From Paenibacillus sp. MSJ-34 (lineage in GTDB: Bacteria > Bacillota > Bacilli > Paenibacillales > Paenibacillaceae), in contig NZ_JAHLPR010000018.1 of NCBI RefSeq assembly GCF_018918005.1, positions 1 through 64,000 on the forward strand: a stretch of DNA of 64,000 nt, in the 5' to 3' direction. Under the pieces are notes generated by a model. That model worked only from the letters and a program-made list of their open reading frames with translations, did no database searches and was not told where the DNA came from. This document shows, piece by piece, positions 46,035-55,096 of the stretch (its first letter is position 1; every line of letters starts with the position of its first letter). The position numbers were made by a program, and so were the translations under genes.

Positions 46035-46619
46035 TTGTCAATAAAAGTTAACTATAAACTGAGAATGCCGGAAGAAGAAATCAAACGCCTATCTTTGCAA
46101 GAGTTTGATGAAGAGTATTATGGTGACTTTTTCGGAATGTTCAGTTTGGAGGCCAATGGTTGTGTTTTTGGGCATGTAGAAGAAGAACCAACGGAAATTG
46201 ATTTTGATTTTTTTGAGGAATGGGTTTTAGGGTGGTTTTCACTAATGAACGATGCAGTAAATGAACTGTACAAATACGGTTATTCAGCGGTCAAAGTGAT
46301 CGAGGAGATGCTTTCTTGGCTCGAATTTATAGAAACGGAAGAAGGATTCATAACCATTCGGTATGTTTCTGCAAACGATGATCAAAATGAAACAATAAAA
46401 GGAAGAGAGCTTACAGAAGTTAACGAAATATATTGGTCAGTAAATCGAATCCCTTTGAACTTATTCTATGAAGAAGTCCGTAGAAAGACGGCGGAGATTT
46501 TAGATTATATCTATAGATTAAATCCCGAATTATTCGGTAGCAGGTATACACTCTTTCATTTAATCAAGAAACATCGGCAAAACAACGAAAATTTATATTC
46601 AAAAAGAAAGGATAAATAG
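46035..46619 (+). CDS. Putative immunity protein, paralogue A
   Basis: The 194-residue acidic soluble protein starts at TTG 46035 with AGAGGGGAC upstream. It is not recognised by function, but about 80% of residues match the protein encoded at 48419. Conserved blocks include YKLRMPEEEIKRLSL, FDEEYYG and GYSAVKVIEEMLSWLEFIE. Its position directly after the toxin-like gene and its duplication in the cassette point to neutralising the toxin domain or a relative of it. Direct evidence is absent. Confidence 0.6.
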   Translation: MSIKVNYKLRMPEEEIKRLSLQEFDEEYYGDFFGMFSLEANGCVFGHVEEEPTEIDFDFFEEWVLGWFSLMNDAVNELYKYGYSAVKVIEEMLSWLEFIETEEGFITIRYVSANDDQNETIKGRELTEVNEIYWSVNRIPLNLFYEEVRRKTAEILDYIYRLNPELFGSRYTLFHLIKKHRQNNENLYSKRKDK

Positions 46620-46634
46620 AGAAAATATTGAATA

Positions 46635-46665
46635 GCCAGTCGAAGACGTTCTTCGGCTGGCCTTT
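46635..46665 (+). terminator. Terminator after immunity gene A
   Basis: GCCAGTCGAAGA and TCTTCGGCTGGC pair with one mismatch and are followed by CTTT. A diverged copy lies at 47900-47929. Confidence 0.65.
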
Positions 46666-46686
46666 CACCATGTAAGGGTGAGAAGT

Positions 46687-47352
46687 ATGACCTTATCCGA
46701 GTTGAAAGAAAAAATAAGACAAACCAAAGAGATCGAACTCGCCGAAGAGTTGGTAGAAGATTATTTGAAAGAGAATCCGAACAGCGTTGAGGGATGGCTT
46801 TGGCTTGCTTTGGTAGAGCTTGAGATTCCATTGGTGGATATGTACCGCAGCATGGAATGTTTGGAAAAGGTTTGGGAATTGGATCCGTTCCACTTCCCTT
46901 CCTTGATATTGGCATCCTATATTATGGATACAATGCTTGGAGGGGTGGACGCAAAGCTTTTCGATAAATTAAACCGTTTCCCTACTGAACGTTTGACAAA
47001 GGAAGAACAAGGGATATTGGAAATGGCCAAGGGATGGCATTATCGATTTACCAATAAAGCTGAATATGAACGAATTTATTGCTTTCTATTGAACTGGCAC
47101 CTAAAATGGTACAGAACTATTACCAACTAGGAAAATTACTACATGCGTTCCAATCAAAAAGAGTTGGGTCGATCATATATTGAAAAAGCGATTGCGAATA
47201 TTACAGGTGTATATTGGATCGATGATATAGACTACGACATTATGTTTGATATAGATGAGTATTTTAATGAACTTATTAAAGGAATCCATGTTACTACGGT
47301 CGTTTTACAGATCATGCGTAAAGAAATGGAGGGCTATTATCTAGATACATAG
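46687..47352 (+). pseudogene. TPR-like protein gene with two compensating frameshifts
   Basis: The start (MTLSELKEKIRQTKEIELAE) and helical repeats (NPNSVEGWLWLALVELE) suggest a tetratricopeptide-like protein. Near 47076 the reading shifts by -1, where LLLSIELAPKMVQNYYQLGK continues the pattern. Near 47140 it shifts back to the first frame (NQKELGRSYIEKAIANI) and runs to 47352. The original product would be about 220 residues; as it stands translation stops at 47130. Either the gene is decayed or the sequence has two small errors. Confidence 0.6.
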
Positions 47353-47547
47353 CAAGTGTAATACTTAATTTCACAAAATTTCGCAGGAAGCAACATGCAT
47401 ATAAAGGCAATGAATATGAGTTGCTTGAATGGTTCTTTAAGTGAGACGATCTATAGAATGACGGTACAGTATAACTCGTCTATAAATTTTGTATTGGTCT
47501 GAGTCGGATCTATGGTGATTACGGGGCGTTTCGGGTGAGGTGAGACA
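47353..47547. other. Spacer between decayed immunity-like genes
   Basis: Nothing can be supported in this 195-bp stretch. Confidence 0.4.
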
Positions 47548-47877
47548 GTGACGACTGAATTTAATGAGAATGACTTGAAAAGATTATTTACATAATGTAT
47601 TAATATGCACAATGACGCCTCTTGCGAGTATTTTTGCATTCGGAAAGACAATCAGGGATCCAAATTGATCATGTACTTTTCTGCTTATGCTGAAGTAATT
47701 TCTCTAAACCTATATCATGGAGAACATGAAACAAAGATTGTAAAAATGGACGTGAATAATATTACTGAGGCGCGTGAACAAGACGGTAAGTTAGTCATTA
47801 CACAAGAAGGAAACGATAAAAAACTCATCATTCATTTCGAACCCAACATATGGATTTCGTGGGGCGAAGAAGAGTAG
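47548..47877 (+). pseudogene. Nonsense-disrupted paralogue of the 48024 gene
   Basis: From GTG 47548 the frame reads TTEFNENDLKRLFT and then hits TAA at 47593-47595. It continues in frame as INMHNDASCEYFCIRK to 47877, matching the intact gene at 48024 throughout. At the break the intact gene has PNQP; here one codon is deleted and another is a stop. A distal TTG or ATG might express a fragment. Confidence 0.7.
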
Positions 47878-47899
47878 TTGTTGTAGGATAGAACAATAA

Positions 47900-47929
47900 G
47901 CCAGTCGGAAATCATTTTCGGCTGGCATT
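47900..47929 (+). terminator. Diverged copy of the immunity-cassette terminator
   Basis: GCCAGTCGGAAA and TTTTCGGCTGGC form a stem followed by ATTTCATT. It mirrors the hairpin at 46635 and marks a repeated cassette boundary. Confidence 0.5.
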
Positions 47930-47954
47930 TCATTACATTTGCTGGGGTTTGGAT

Positions 47955-47987
47955 ATGACCTTATCTTTGTTGAAAGAAAAAATATAG
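47955..47987 (+). pseudogene. Remnant of a second TPR-like gene start
   Basis: ATG 47955 reads MTLSLLKEKI and then TAG. It matches the first ten codons of the gene at 46687 and, like it, follows a cassette hairpin. The rest of the copy is gone, so this records a partial deletion after duplication. Confidence 0.6.
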
Positions 47988-48023
47988 GGATCACGGAGAT
48001 TCGAAAAGAGTAGGGGAAAACAG

Positions 48024-48371
48024 ATGACGACTGAATTTAATGAAGATGACTTGATAAAACTATTTCCAAATCAACCGATTAATATGCACGATGATGCCTC
48101 TTGTGAGTATTTTTGTATTCGAGAAGACAGTCAGGGTTTTTCGTTGATCATGTACTTTTCTGCCTATGAAGAAGTAATGTCACTGAGTTTGTATTACGGA
48201 GAACACGAGACGAAGGTTTTGGAAATGGACTTGAAAAATATCACAGAAGCGCGAGAACAAGACGGGAAACTAGTCATTAAACAGGAGGGAAACCATAATA
48301 AACTTATTATTCATCTTGAACCTGCCATATGGATTTTCTTGGGTGAAGAAGAGAGATTATTAGATATTTGA
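48024..48371 (+). CDS. Putative small immunity-like protein
   Basis: The 115-residue acidic protein (ATG 48024, AGGGGAAAAC upstream) is of unknown family. It has alternating strands (SLIMYFSAYEEVMSLSLYYG, KLIIHLEPAIWIFLGEEE) suggesting a compact beta-rich fold. It is the intact partner of the nonsense copy at 47548. Small, acidic, duplicated proteins beside a polymorphic toxin are commonly immunity factors; that role is inferred from context. Confidence 0.55.
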   Translation: MTTEFNEDDLIKLFPNQPINMHDDASCEYFCIREDSQGFSLIMYFSAYEEVMSLSLYYGEHETKVLEMDLKNITEAREQDGKLVIKQEGNHNKLIIHLEPAIWIFLGEEERLLDI

Positions 48372-48418
48372 TATTTGGACATGAACCCATATGAACCCGC
48401 GAGAGGGGGATTTCTCTT

Positions 48419-49000
48419 TTGTTGAAGTTGAGTTATAAGCTAAGAATGCCGGAAGAAGAAATCAAACGCCTTTCTTTGGAAGAGTTTGACGAAGAATATT
48501 ACGGCAATTTTTTCGGAATGTTCAGTTTGGAAGCCAATGGCTGTATTTTTGGTCATGTAGAAGAAGATCCAACGGAAATTGACTTTGATATTTATGAAGA
48601 ATGGGTATTAACATGGTTTTCCATGATGAATGATGCAGTAGATGAACTATACAGATATGGTTATTCAGCGGTCAAAGTGATCGAGGAGATGCTTTCCTGG
48701 CTCGAATTTATAGAATCGGAAGAGGGACTCATAACCATTCGATATGTTTCTGCAAACGATGATGAAAATAAAACAATACCGGGCAGGGCGCTTGCAGACG
48801 TTATCAAAATCTATTGGTCGGCGGACCGAATCCCTTTGAACTTATTCTATGAAGAAGTGCGAGGAAAGACGGAGGAGATTTTAGACTATATCTATAAATT
48901 AAATCCCGACTTATTCGGCAGCAGATATATGCTCTACCATTTAATCAAGAAACATCGGCAAAACATCGAAACTGTGCGTTGGTCTGAATTGGATATATAA
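48419..49000 (+). CDS. Putative immunity protein, paralogue B
   Basis: The 193-residue protein (TTG 48419, GAGAGGGGG upstream) is a close paralogue of the protein encoded at 46035, with changes spread throughout and a different C-terminal tail (VRWSELDI). Both use TTG starts, consistent with duplication of the whole gene and its leader. It may protect against a toxin variant carried by related strains. Confidence 0.6.
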   Translation: MLKLSYKLRMPEEEIKRLSLEEFDEEYYGNFFGMFSLEANGCIFGHVEEDPTEIDFDIYEEWVLTWFSMMNDAVDELYRYGYSAVKVIEEMLSWLEFIESEEGLITIRYVSANDDENKTIPGRALADVIKIYWSADRIPLNLFYEEVRGKTEEILDYIYKLNPDLFGSRYMLYHLIKKHRQNIETVRWSELDI

Positions 49001-49060
49001 TAGTCAGTGACTTACCGTTTTCGGGAGGAACGACGGCAAAATGGAGAGGAGCTGCGACGA

Positions 49061-50221
49061 ATGAGTCAAGAAAGAGAAGAGCGGTTGGATTGGGACGATG
49101 AGAAAATCGAGGATCCTGCGCATTTCCTGCTGCATCGCGGGATGAGAGGGATATTCGAGGCGGAGGAGATGGTGGAGGGGGACCGTTTGTATATTCCCGA
49201 ATGGGAGCTCACGATTCGTCCTCATGTGGCAAGATGGTCGGAGCAGTCCGTTATGCTTCAGTTTCAATTGCGTTCGCCGAGATGGGATCGCGATATATTC
49301 GAGACAGCGGCAGGCATTGGCGGCAACTTGAAAAGCGCGCTCGGCATGGCTGTCGGCGGCTTCGCCTTTTCGTTAATGCAGGGAATCGCATCTATGGAGA
49401 AGAACAGGGATCCCGAAGATCTCCGTACGGAATACGGAGATACGGCGCATCATTGGCAAGTGTATAGAAGCAATATCGTCGGTCTGGGCGAGTCGACAAC
49501 CGAAATGCAGGAGACGCCCTATTGGGAAGCGCTGAAGGATGGAATCGCGAAACGGATTGGCAATCAGAAGCTTTGTTACGTTAAAATCTACGGCGCCAAA
49601 AACGGCGACGACATCACCGGCGAATGCCGCATCAACGATATTCCAAGCCCCGAATTGGGCCAAATCGTGGGAGAGCTAGTCAGCAAGTGGCAAGTCCAGG
49701 AGTTCGCGTCGCAGAAGCAATTTATTTTGTTGCGGCAGTCGGAAGAGACCTATACGCCATATCCGTACCAAGCCGAAGACATTGCCGCCGCCACACGGAC
49801 GGCTGTCCGGATGTTCATGGAGTGCGACACGCAGGAGAAGTATGAGGAATTTCCGGTACGATTGGCCGAACAATTGCAGGATGCCAGCTTAGGGCAGGAG
49901 TTATATTCTTTTTTGCCGGAAATTTGTGCGGAGCATGCCTTCGATAAGTTAACGTATCAAGAAGAAATGTTACTACATAAAGGCGAGACCGCTTTCCCCG
50001 TCTATCGCACTCAGTTGGCCAGTTACTATATGATTTATGACGCATTGTTCGAGGGTTTTCGGACCGATCAATTTGACGATGAAGCATATAAGCAATATGT
50101 CGGCGTCAGTTCGATATACAGTGTAATTTGCAATGCGAGAGAGCAGGGAGCGGATTTGTTGGATACCGGCGGTATGTTGACGTTATCCTTTGGAATGTCG
50201 GATCGATATCAGTTTCGATAA
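49061..50221 (+). CDS. Unknown protein, DUF6348-like
   Basis: The ATG at 49061 with GAGAGGA upstream is preferred, giving 386 residues; an in-frame GTG at 49007 has no ribosome site. The protein is soluble and acidic. It has a conserved first half (LTIRPHVARWSEQSVMLQFQ, then a Gly/Ala-rich GGNLKSALGMAVGGFAFSLM) and a helical second half. The pattern resembles DUF6348 proteins, which are often found beside toxin-immunity cassettes, but the match is from memory and the function is unknown. GC content returns to the chromosomal level here. Confidence 0.5.
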   Translation: MSQEREERLDWDDEKIEDPAHFLLHRGMRGIFEAEEMVEGDRLYIPEWELTIRPHVARWSEQSVMLQFQLRSPRWDRDIFETAAGIGGNLKSALGMAVGGFAFSLMQGIASMEKNRDPEDLRTEYGDTAHHWQVYRSNIVGLGESTTEMQETPYWEALKDGIAKRIGNQKLCYVKIYGAKNGDDITGECRINDIPSPELGQIVGELVSKWQVQEFASQKQFILLRQSEETYTPYPYQAEDIAAATRTAVRMFMECDTQEKYEEFPVRLAEQLQDASLGQELYSFLPEICAEHAFDKLTYQEEMLLHKGETAFPVYRTQLASYYMIYDALFEGFRTDQFDDEAYKQYVGVSSIYSVICNAREQGADLLDTGGMLTLSFGMSDRYQFR

Positions 50222-50236
50222 ACGCCGTGAATGTGC

Positions 50237-51121
50237 CTAAGCTCGGAAATTTTTGAAACACTCGATAAAATGTTGTGCCGTGTTGGATAAGCGATGATTT
50301 TTCAGCCATATGAGTCCAAGCAGTGAAGACATCCCGCATGCAGGGGAAATTTTGCAGGCATGAACGGCATATCCTTTATGCCGGTTCAGCAGCGTTTCCG
50401 GAACGATCGACGAACAAAAATCGGTGGACACCAAATCCATCAGCAGCACGATATCGGAACATTCGCCTACAATGTGGGGATGGAAATCGAACCGGGAAAA
50501 AGCCTCCAAAATTAAATAATGCACCCCCAACCCCTGTGTGCTTGGCAACAAGAGCGGCTCGTTGACAATGTCCGTTAGCGATACTTCAGCTTCAAGACGA
50601 TTCCGTTTCCGGGAAGAGATCCAATAAAACGGTTCGCTATACAAATGAAGAACTGAAAAATCATCCAATTCAAGCGGCAATCGAATGAATGCCAGTTCAA
50701 TGGCCCGATCCCGCACTAACCGGCAAAGATGGGCGGATTCGTTTTGCTGAATTTTATACGTCACTTTCGGATATTGCCGTTGAAATTGATGAAGGATTTC
50801 CGGCAAGCGAGCGACCGAAAACGTATTGACGCCTATCGTCAGCCTGCCGTTCGCCCCGTTTCCAACTTCGCGCACTTCCATTTTCGCTTCTTCCATTAAC
50901 TGATCCATTTGCAAGGCGTACGTATATAAGGTTTTTCCCGCATCGGTTACTTCCAACTGTTTGCCGTTTCTCTCGACCAAGATGGCGCCAAGTTCCTCCT
51001 CCATTTCTTTCAATTGTTGGCTTAATGGCGGTTGCGAAATATGAAGCCTTCTCGCCGCGGCGGAGATGCTTTTTTCCTCTACAATCGCGATAAAATACCG
51101 CAGTTTACGAATGTCCATCAT
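50237..51121 (-). CDS. LysR-family transcriptional regulator (CysL/AlsR-like class)
   Basis: The 294-residue protein has the winged HTH (MDIRKLRYFIAIVEEKSISA, then QPPLSQQLKEMEEELG) and an effector domain with GRLTIGVNTFSVARLPEILH. It diverges from the ankyrin lipoprotein gene with a 117-bp gap containing a T-N11-A palindrome, so it most likely controls that gene and itself. CAGCTCCTTT upstream of the ATG reads as AAAGGAGCTG on its strand, a good ribosome site. Confidence 0.9.
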   Translation of the reverse strand: MMDIRKLRYFIAIVEEKSISAAARRLHISQPPLSQQLKEMEEELGAILVERNGKQLEVTDAGKTLYTYALQMDQLMEEAKMEVREVGNGANGRLTIGVNTFSVARLPEILHQFQRQYPKVTYKIQQNESAHLCRLVRDRAIELAFIRLPLELDDFSVLHLYSEPFYWISSRKRNRLEAEVSLTDIVNEPLLLPSTQGLGVHYLILEAFSRFDFHPHIVGECSDIVLLMDLVSTDFCSSIVPETLLNRHKGYAVHACKISPACGMSSLLGLIWLKNHRLSNTAQHFIECFKNFRA

Positions 51122-51139
51122 CTCAAACAGCTCCTTTAT

Positions 51140-51158
51140 CTATATGAAATACGTATAG
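51140..51158. promoter_or_regulatory. LysR-type T-N11-A box
   Basis: CTATATGAAATACGTATAG has the CTATA/TATAG inverted arms and the T-N11-A core expected for LysR binding, 19 bp from the regulator's start codon. Confidence 0.6.
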
Positions 51159-51238
51159 ATAACTTATTTTATATATCATTTTCATGCGATTCTCTTCATG
51201 ATAGCATAGTAGTAACGAACGAAAAAGGAGGCTTGATG

Positions 51239-51946
51239 ATGCATCGTCTCTTGATAAGTCTATTTGTCGTTATGCTTGCTGCGTGCCAATCGGAACCGGG
51301 CTCTTCGCAGCTTGGATCGAATGAAGTACAATCTAATGAAAAGAGGGTGGAAGAAATGAACCTGCAATTGATTGCTTTGGCGGCGGAAGGAGATACCGAT
51401 ACGGTTCTGCAACTGCTTCAAGAGGGAGCGGACATCAACGCAACGGACGGAAGCGGGAGAACGGCTGTCCTGGCGGCAACGCGCAACAATCGAGCGGATA
51501 CGGTGAAAGCATTGATCCAGCAAGGCGCGGACATTAACATTCGCGACAACAGCTTGGACAATGTGCTTTTGTATGCCGGAGCGTCAGGATATCTCGAAAT
51601 TGTAAAATTGGCGATTGACGCCGGCGCCGATACGAAACTGACGAACCGGTTCGGCGGCACGGCTCTGATCCCGGCTTCGGAACGCGGTCATGTCGAGGTA
51701 GTTCGGGAACTGCTCACGAATTCCGATGTCGATGTCAATCACATTAACAATTTGCAGTGGACGGCGCTGTTGGAAGCGGTCATTTTAGGGGATGGCGGCG
51801 AGAGGCATCAGAACATCGTACAACTGCTGCTCGATCATGGAGCCGATGTGAATATTGGCGACGGCGACGGGATCACTCCTCTGCAGCATGCGCAAAAACG
51901 CGGATTCACGGAAATTGAATCGATTCTAAAGAAGGCGGGCGCTTAG
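51239..51946 (+). CDS. Ankyrin-repeat lipoprotein
   Basis: The ATG at 51239 is chosen because AAAAAGGAGG ends 7 bases before it (an ATG three bases earlier is also possible), giving 235 residues. A signal peptide ends in the lipobox MLAAC. About five ankyrin repeats follow (AAEGDTDTVLQLLQEGADIN, then NNRADTVKALIQQGADI, and so on), the last ending ALLEAV...VQLLLDHGADVNIGDGDGI. It should sit on the outer face of the membrane and mediate protein contacts. The divergent LysR gene is its probable regulator. Confidence 0.85.
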   Translation: MHRLLISLFVVMLAACQSEPGSSQLGSNEVQSNEKRVEEMNLQLIALAAEGDTDTVLQLLQEGADINATDGSGRTAVLAATRNNRADTVKALIQQGADINIRDNSLDNVLLYAGASGYLEIVKLAIDAGADTKLTNRFGGTALIPASERGHVEVVRELLTNSDVDVNHINNLQWTALLEAVILGDGGERHQNIVQLLLDHGADVNIGDGDGITPLQHAQKRGFTEIESILKKAGA

Positions 51947-51981
51947 GGGGAAATCCGCAAAATTAGGAGGAACATGAACTT

Positions 51982-52557
51982 ATGGCTTTATTGGAAATAT
52001 TGCATTTTGCTCAAGAAGAATGCCCTGCGGCATGGAGGGAGCAAATTATCGGGCTTATGCGGCAGGAATGGCCGCGAGCTTTTGAAGGCGGGCCTGTCGT
52101 GTGGCCGGATTGTCCGGATACGCATCCGACGTCGTTCGTGCTTCTCTCCGATCGAATGGTGGTGAGCCATGTGGCCGTGCCGAGGAAAGAGATCAGTCAC
52201 AAAGGGCAGAGCTACCAAGCCTTCGGCATTAGCGAGGTGGTGACTCACCCGGATTGCCGCAGGCAAGGATACGGGGCGAGACTGCTGAAGGAAGCGGCTG
52301 CCTATATTGCCGGCAATTCGCCGGATATCAGCCTTTTTACTTGCGTCCCTTCGTTGGTTCCTTTCTATGCTCACGCCGGGTGGGAACATTATGCGGGCAC
52401 GGTGTTGGTAGGGGGAACGCGCGACAACCCGTTCCGCAGCGATTCGCTGGGGCTGGCGACGATGATGCGTTTGTATTCGGATAAAGCGCGCCGGAATCGG
52501 CATGCCTTTCAAGAGACGGACATCGAGTTGGAACTTGGCGAACGGAAGCTATGGTAG
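51982..52557 (+). CDS. GNAT-family N-acetyltransferase
   Basis: This 191-residue protein has an acetyl-CoA binding motif A (HPDCRRQGYGARLLKEAAAY) and a following strand-helix pattern (LFTCVPSLVPFYAHAGWEHY) typical of GNAT enzymes. GGAGGAAC precedes the ATG. It lies 35 bp after the ankyrin gene and is probably co-transcribed with it. The acceptor is unknown; aminoglycoside-type or small-molecule acetylation are both possible. Confidence 0.8.
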   Translation: MALLEILHFAQEECPAAWREQIIGLMRQEWPRAFEGGPVVWPDCPDTHPTSFVLLSDRMVVSHVAVPRKEISHKGQSYQAFGISEVVTHPDCRRQGYGARLLKEAAAYIAGNSPDISLFTCVPSLVPFYAHAGWEHYAGTVLVGGTRDNPFRSDSLGLATMMRLYSDKARRNRHAFQETDIELELGERKLW

Positions 52558-53048
52558 GCATGGGGGAAATTGGGCGTTGTACCGGATATGGTGCTACCTT
52601 TCAAGCCTAGCGGTTATGCATTTTCGGCCCTTCTGTCGAAATCCCACTCGTTCAGGAAACCCCGCGGCTTCTTTCCGTCTGATCGCGATTTGCTCGCCGC
52701 GTGAAGTCCTGAAGCATCCCATGCCCTCGGAACCCGGCGGTCTTGCTGCTGATACCGATACACCAGCTTACTGAATGAAAGGGATATCGACAGAGGGCGG
52801 GATAAAGAGATATCGCAATCCCACGACATAAGGTCGACTTCAAAAATGAAATAAAGAAATATAGCGACAGGCTTCCGATTCGGTTCGGAGGGCTGTCGTT
52901 TTGCGTTCAAAGCACGATTCATAGAAAATTCCCCCGCCATCGAAGAAATGTACACCTGCTCGCTTCCCTCGCGCTTGATTTAAGATAAGGATGTGCACAG
53001 AAATGAGGGGCATGCAACCTTACCATTTATGAGAGCGGAGGAGTCGAC
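52558..53048. other. 491-bp intergenic region upstream of the amino-sugar cluster
   Basis: It contains the MITE-like element (52633-52793) and otherwise no gene. The promoter of the cluster starting at 53049 should lie in the last 200 bp, but no strong consensus was found. Confidence 0.6.
52633..52793. repeat. MITE-like element with terminal inverted repeats
   Basis: The left end CTGTCGAAATCCCACTCG-TTCAG and the right end, read on the minus strand, CTGTCGATATCCCTTTCA-TTCAG are near-perfect inverted copies about 160 bp apart. The right-hand copy extends outward to about 52815 (GGGCGGGATAAAGAGATATC), as does the copy at 17183. No open frame lies inside, so it resembles a non-autonomous element. 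Confidence 0.6.
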
Positions 53049-54116
53049 ATGGCGGAAAAACAAGTGAAAGTAGGAATCATCGGGACTGGATTTATGGGCA
53101 AAGCGCATGCCGAAGGGTACCAATTATTCAACATAGAAATCGGTATGTTCGCTTCCCGGACGGCGGAGAAAGCGCAAGCGGTCGCCGAACAATTCGGCGT
53201 GGCACGCTGGACCGACCATTGGCTCGACTTGATCCGCGATCCGGAGATCGATTGCGTGGATATTACCGTTCCCAACCATTTGCATTACGAAATGGCCATG
53301 GCCTGCATCGAGGCCGGGAAGCCGTTCCTGATCGAGAAGCCGTTGGCGCGCAATACGGAAGAAGGCGAAGCGATCGTCCGGGCGGCCAAGGAGAAAGGAA
53401 TCGTCGCCGTCTATGCGGAGAATATGCGCTTTAAGCCGGCGTTGATTCGTACGAAGGAACTTGTCGACGAAGGCGCCTTCGGCAAAGTGCTCATGCTTCG
53501 CTCGAACGAAATCCATAACGGCCCGTTCCATAGCCCGTGGTTCTGGGATGCGAATTTGACCGGCGGCGGTGCGGCGATCGACATGGGCATCCATGGCGTC
53601 AATACGCTCGAATGGATTATGGGTTCGAAAATCAAGCGCGTCTATGCCGAAACGGAAGTGCTTAAATGGAAGGAGCATTGCAAGAACGGCGCGGAAGACA
53701 GCGCGATGGCGGTGCTTCGTTTCGAGAACGGAGGCATGGCGGAAATCGTCATCAGTTGGGCGATATCGGGAGGAATGGATGTGCGTCTGGAAGTGTTCGG
53801 CGATCAAGGGACCGCCTATGTGAGCACGACGCATGAAGCAGGCGGCTTGCGCATCTACAGCCAGAACGGATACGGCAAGTCCTATGAAGAGGAAGCGAGC
53901 CTCAAGCCGCATGTCGTCCCGACGAAAGGATGGAGCTTTCCGGCGCCGAAGGACGTCATTCAACAAGGGCATGCGTTTGAAGTGAAGCATTTTATCGATT
54001 GCGTGCGCGGCAAAGTGCAGCCGTCCAGCACATTGGAAGACGGCTTGCGGGCATTAAAGGTCGTCGAGGCGATGTATCGATCGGCGAAAACGGGAATGGC
54101 CGTGGAAGTGCAATGA
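53049..54116 (+). CDS. Gfo/Idh/MocA-family oxidoreductase
   Basis: The 355-residue protein has an N-terminal Rossmann motif (VGIIGTGFMGKAHAEGY), the EKPLARN motif with the conserved lysine, and a C-terminal alpha/beta domain (GGGAAIDMGIHGVNTLEWI). These NAD(P) enzymes oxidise or reduce sugars and sugar derivatives. GCGGAGGAG lies before the ATG. It leads a co-directional run of sugar genes and its stop overlaps a potential start of the ROK gene, so the genes are coupled. The substrate is probably an amino sugar or derivative, by context. Confidence 0.9.
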   Translation: MAEKQVKVGIIGTGFMGKAHAEGYQLFNIEIGMFASRTAEKAQAVAEQFGVARWTDHWLDLIRDPEIDCVDITVPNHLHYEMAMACIEAGKPFLIEKPLARNTEEGEAIVRAAKEKGIVAVYAENMRFKPALIRTKELVDEGAFGKVLMLRSNEIHNGPFHSPWFWDANLTGGGAAIDMGIHGVNTLEWIMGSKIKRVYAETEVLKWKEHCKNGAEDSAMAVLRFENGGMAEIVISWAISGGMDVRLEVFGDQGTAYVSTTHEAGGLRIYSQNGYGKSYEEEASLKPHVVPTKGWSFPAPKDVIQQGHAFEVKHFIDCVRGKVQPSSTLEDGLRALKVVEAMYRSAKTGMAVEVQ

Positions 54117-54142
54117 GGGGACAAACCGGCCGCGGGAAGAAG

Positions 54143-55093
54143 ATGAACGAGCGCCCGGTCGCCGTCGGCATCGATGTCGGCGGCACGAAGATCCGGGCCG
54201 GATACGTCGCCGAGGACGGCGAAGTGCTGCGGACGGAGCAATATCCGATGGACCGTTCTTCCCAAGCGGCCGCGCTCCATTCCATCTACCGCGCGGCGGA
54301 CGATTTCCTGCAAACGCCTTGGGACGGAACGGCTCCTTGCGGCATTGGAGTCGGCCTGGTCGGCCAGGTCGATCCCGGCCGCGGCGTGTGGGTGCAGGCG
54401 ATCAATATTCCGATTCGCGAACCGGTCGCTTTAGCGGCGGAACTGACCCGCAGGTACGGGCTGCCTGCAGCAATGGACAATGACGTGCAAGCGTCTACGC
54501 ATGCGGAACGGCTGTACGGCGCCGGCAAGGAGTTCGAGCATTTTATCTACATCAATGTCGGCACCGGCATTGCGATGGGCATCGTGGCGGACGGCGTGCT
54601 CGTTCGAGGGGCGGCCAATTATGCGGGTGAGTTCGGCCATATGTCGGTCGATCCGCACGGGGACGTCTGCATTTGCGGCAGGCGGGGCTGCTTGGAGCCG
54701 ATCGCCTCCGGAGGCGGCATGGTCGAACGGGCGGGAGCCCACTTAGCGTCGTATCCGCATTCGTCGCTGCATGCTTACGCCGACCGTCTGCAATCGCAAG
54801 CGATCTTCGAGGAGGCCCGTCGAGGCGATCCGCTTGCGGCGCGCCTTGCGCAGAATGCGATGGAGGCGCTCGGTTCGGCCGTGACGAATGCGGTGAACCT
54901 GTTGAATCCGCAGGCCGTCATTGTAGGCGGGGGCGTGTTCAGGGACATGAGCCTGATCGAGGAGCTCAATGACTATATTCGCCGATTCAGCTTGCCGGCC
55001 GCCGCCCAATCGCTCGTACGGATCGAGACGTCGGAACTGGATATTCATATGGTGGGACTGCTCGGAGCAGCATCATTAGTTTGGAGGTCTTAA
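54143..55093 (+). CDS. ROK-family sugar kinase
   Basis: ATG 54143 (GGGAAGAAG upstream) gives 316 residues; ATG 54113 overlapping the previous stop is an alternative. The phosphate-binding motif GIDVGGTKIRAG lies at the N-terminus. The ROK zinc motif CICGRRGCLEPIASG and GEFGHM are present. These show an active-type hexose or N-acetylhexosamine kinase rather than a repressor, since no HTH precedes it. It would phosphorylate the imported sugar for the NagB step encoded 3 bp downstream. Confidence 0.88.
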   Translation: MNERPVAVGIDVGGTKIRAGYVAEDGEVLRTEQYPMDRSSQAAALHSIYRAADDFLQTPWDGTAPCGIGVGLVGQVDPGRGVWVQAINIPIREPVALAAELTRRYGLPAAMDNDVQASTHAERLYGAGKEFEHFIYINVGTGIAMGIVADGVLVRGAANYAGEFGHMSVDPHGDVCICGRRGCLEPIASGGGMVERAGAHLASYPHSSLHAYADRLQSQAIFEEARRGDPLAARLAQNAMEALGSAVTNAVNLLNPQAVIVGGGVFRDMSLIEELNDYIRRFSLPAAAQSLVRIETSELDIHMVGLLGAASLVWRS

Positions 55094-55096
55094 GCG

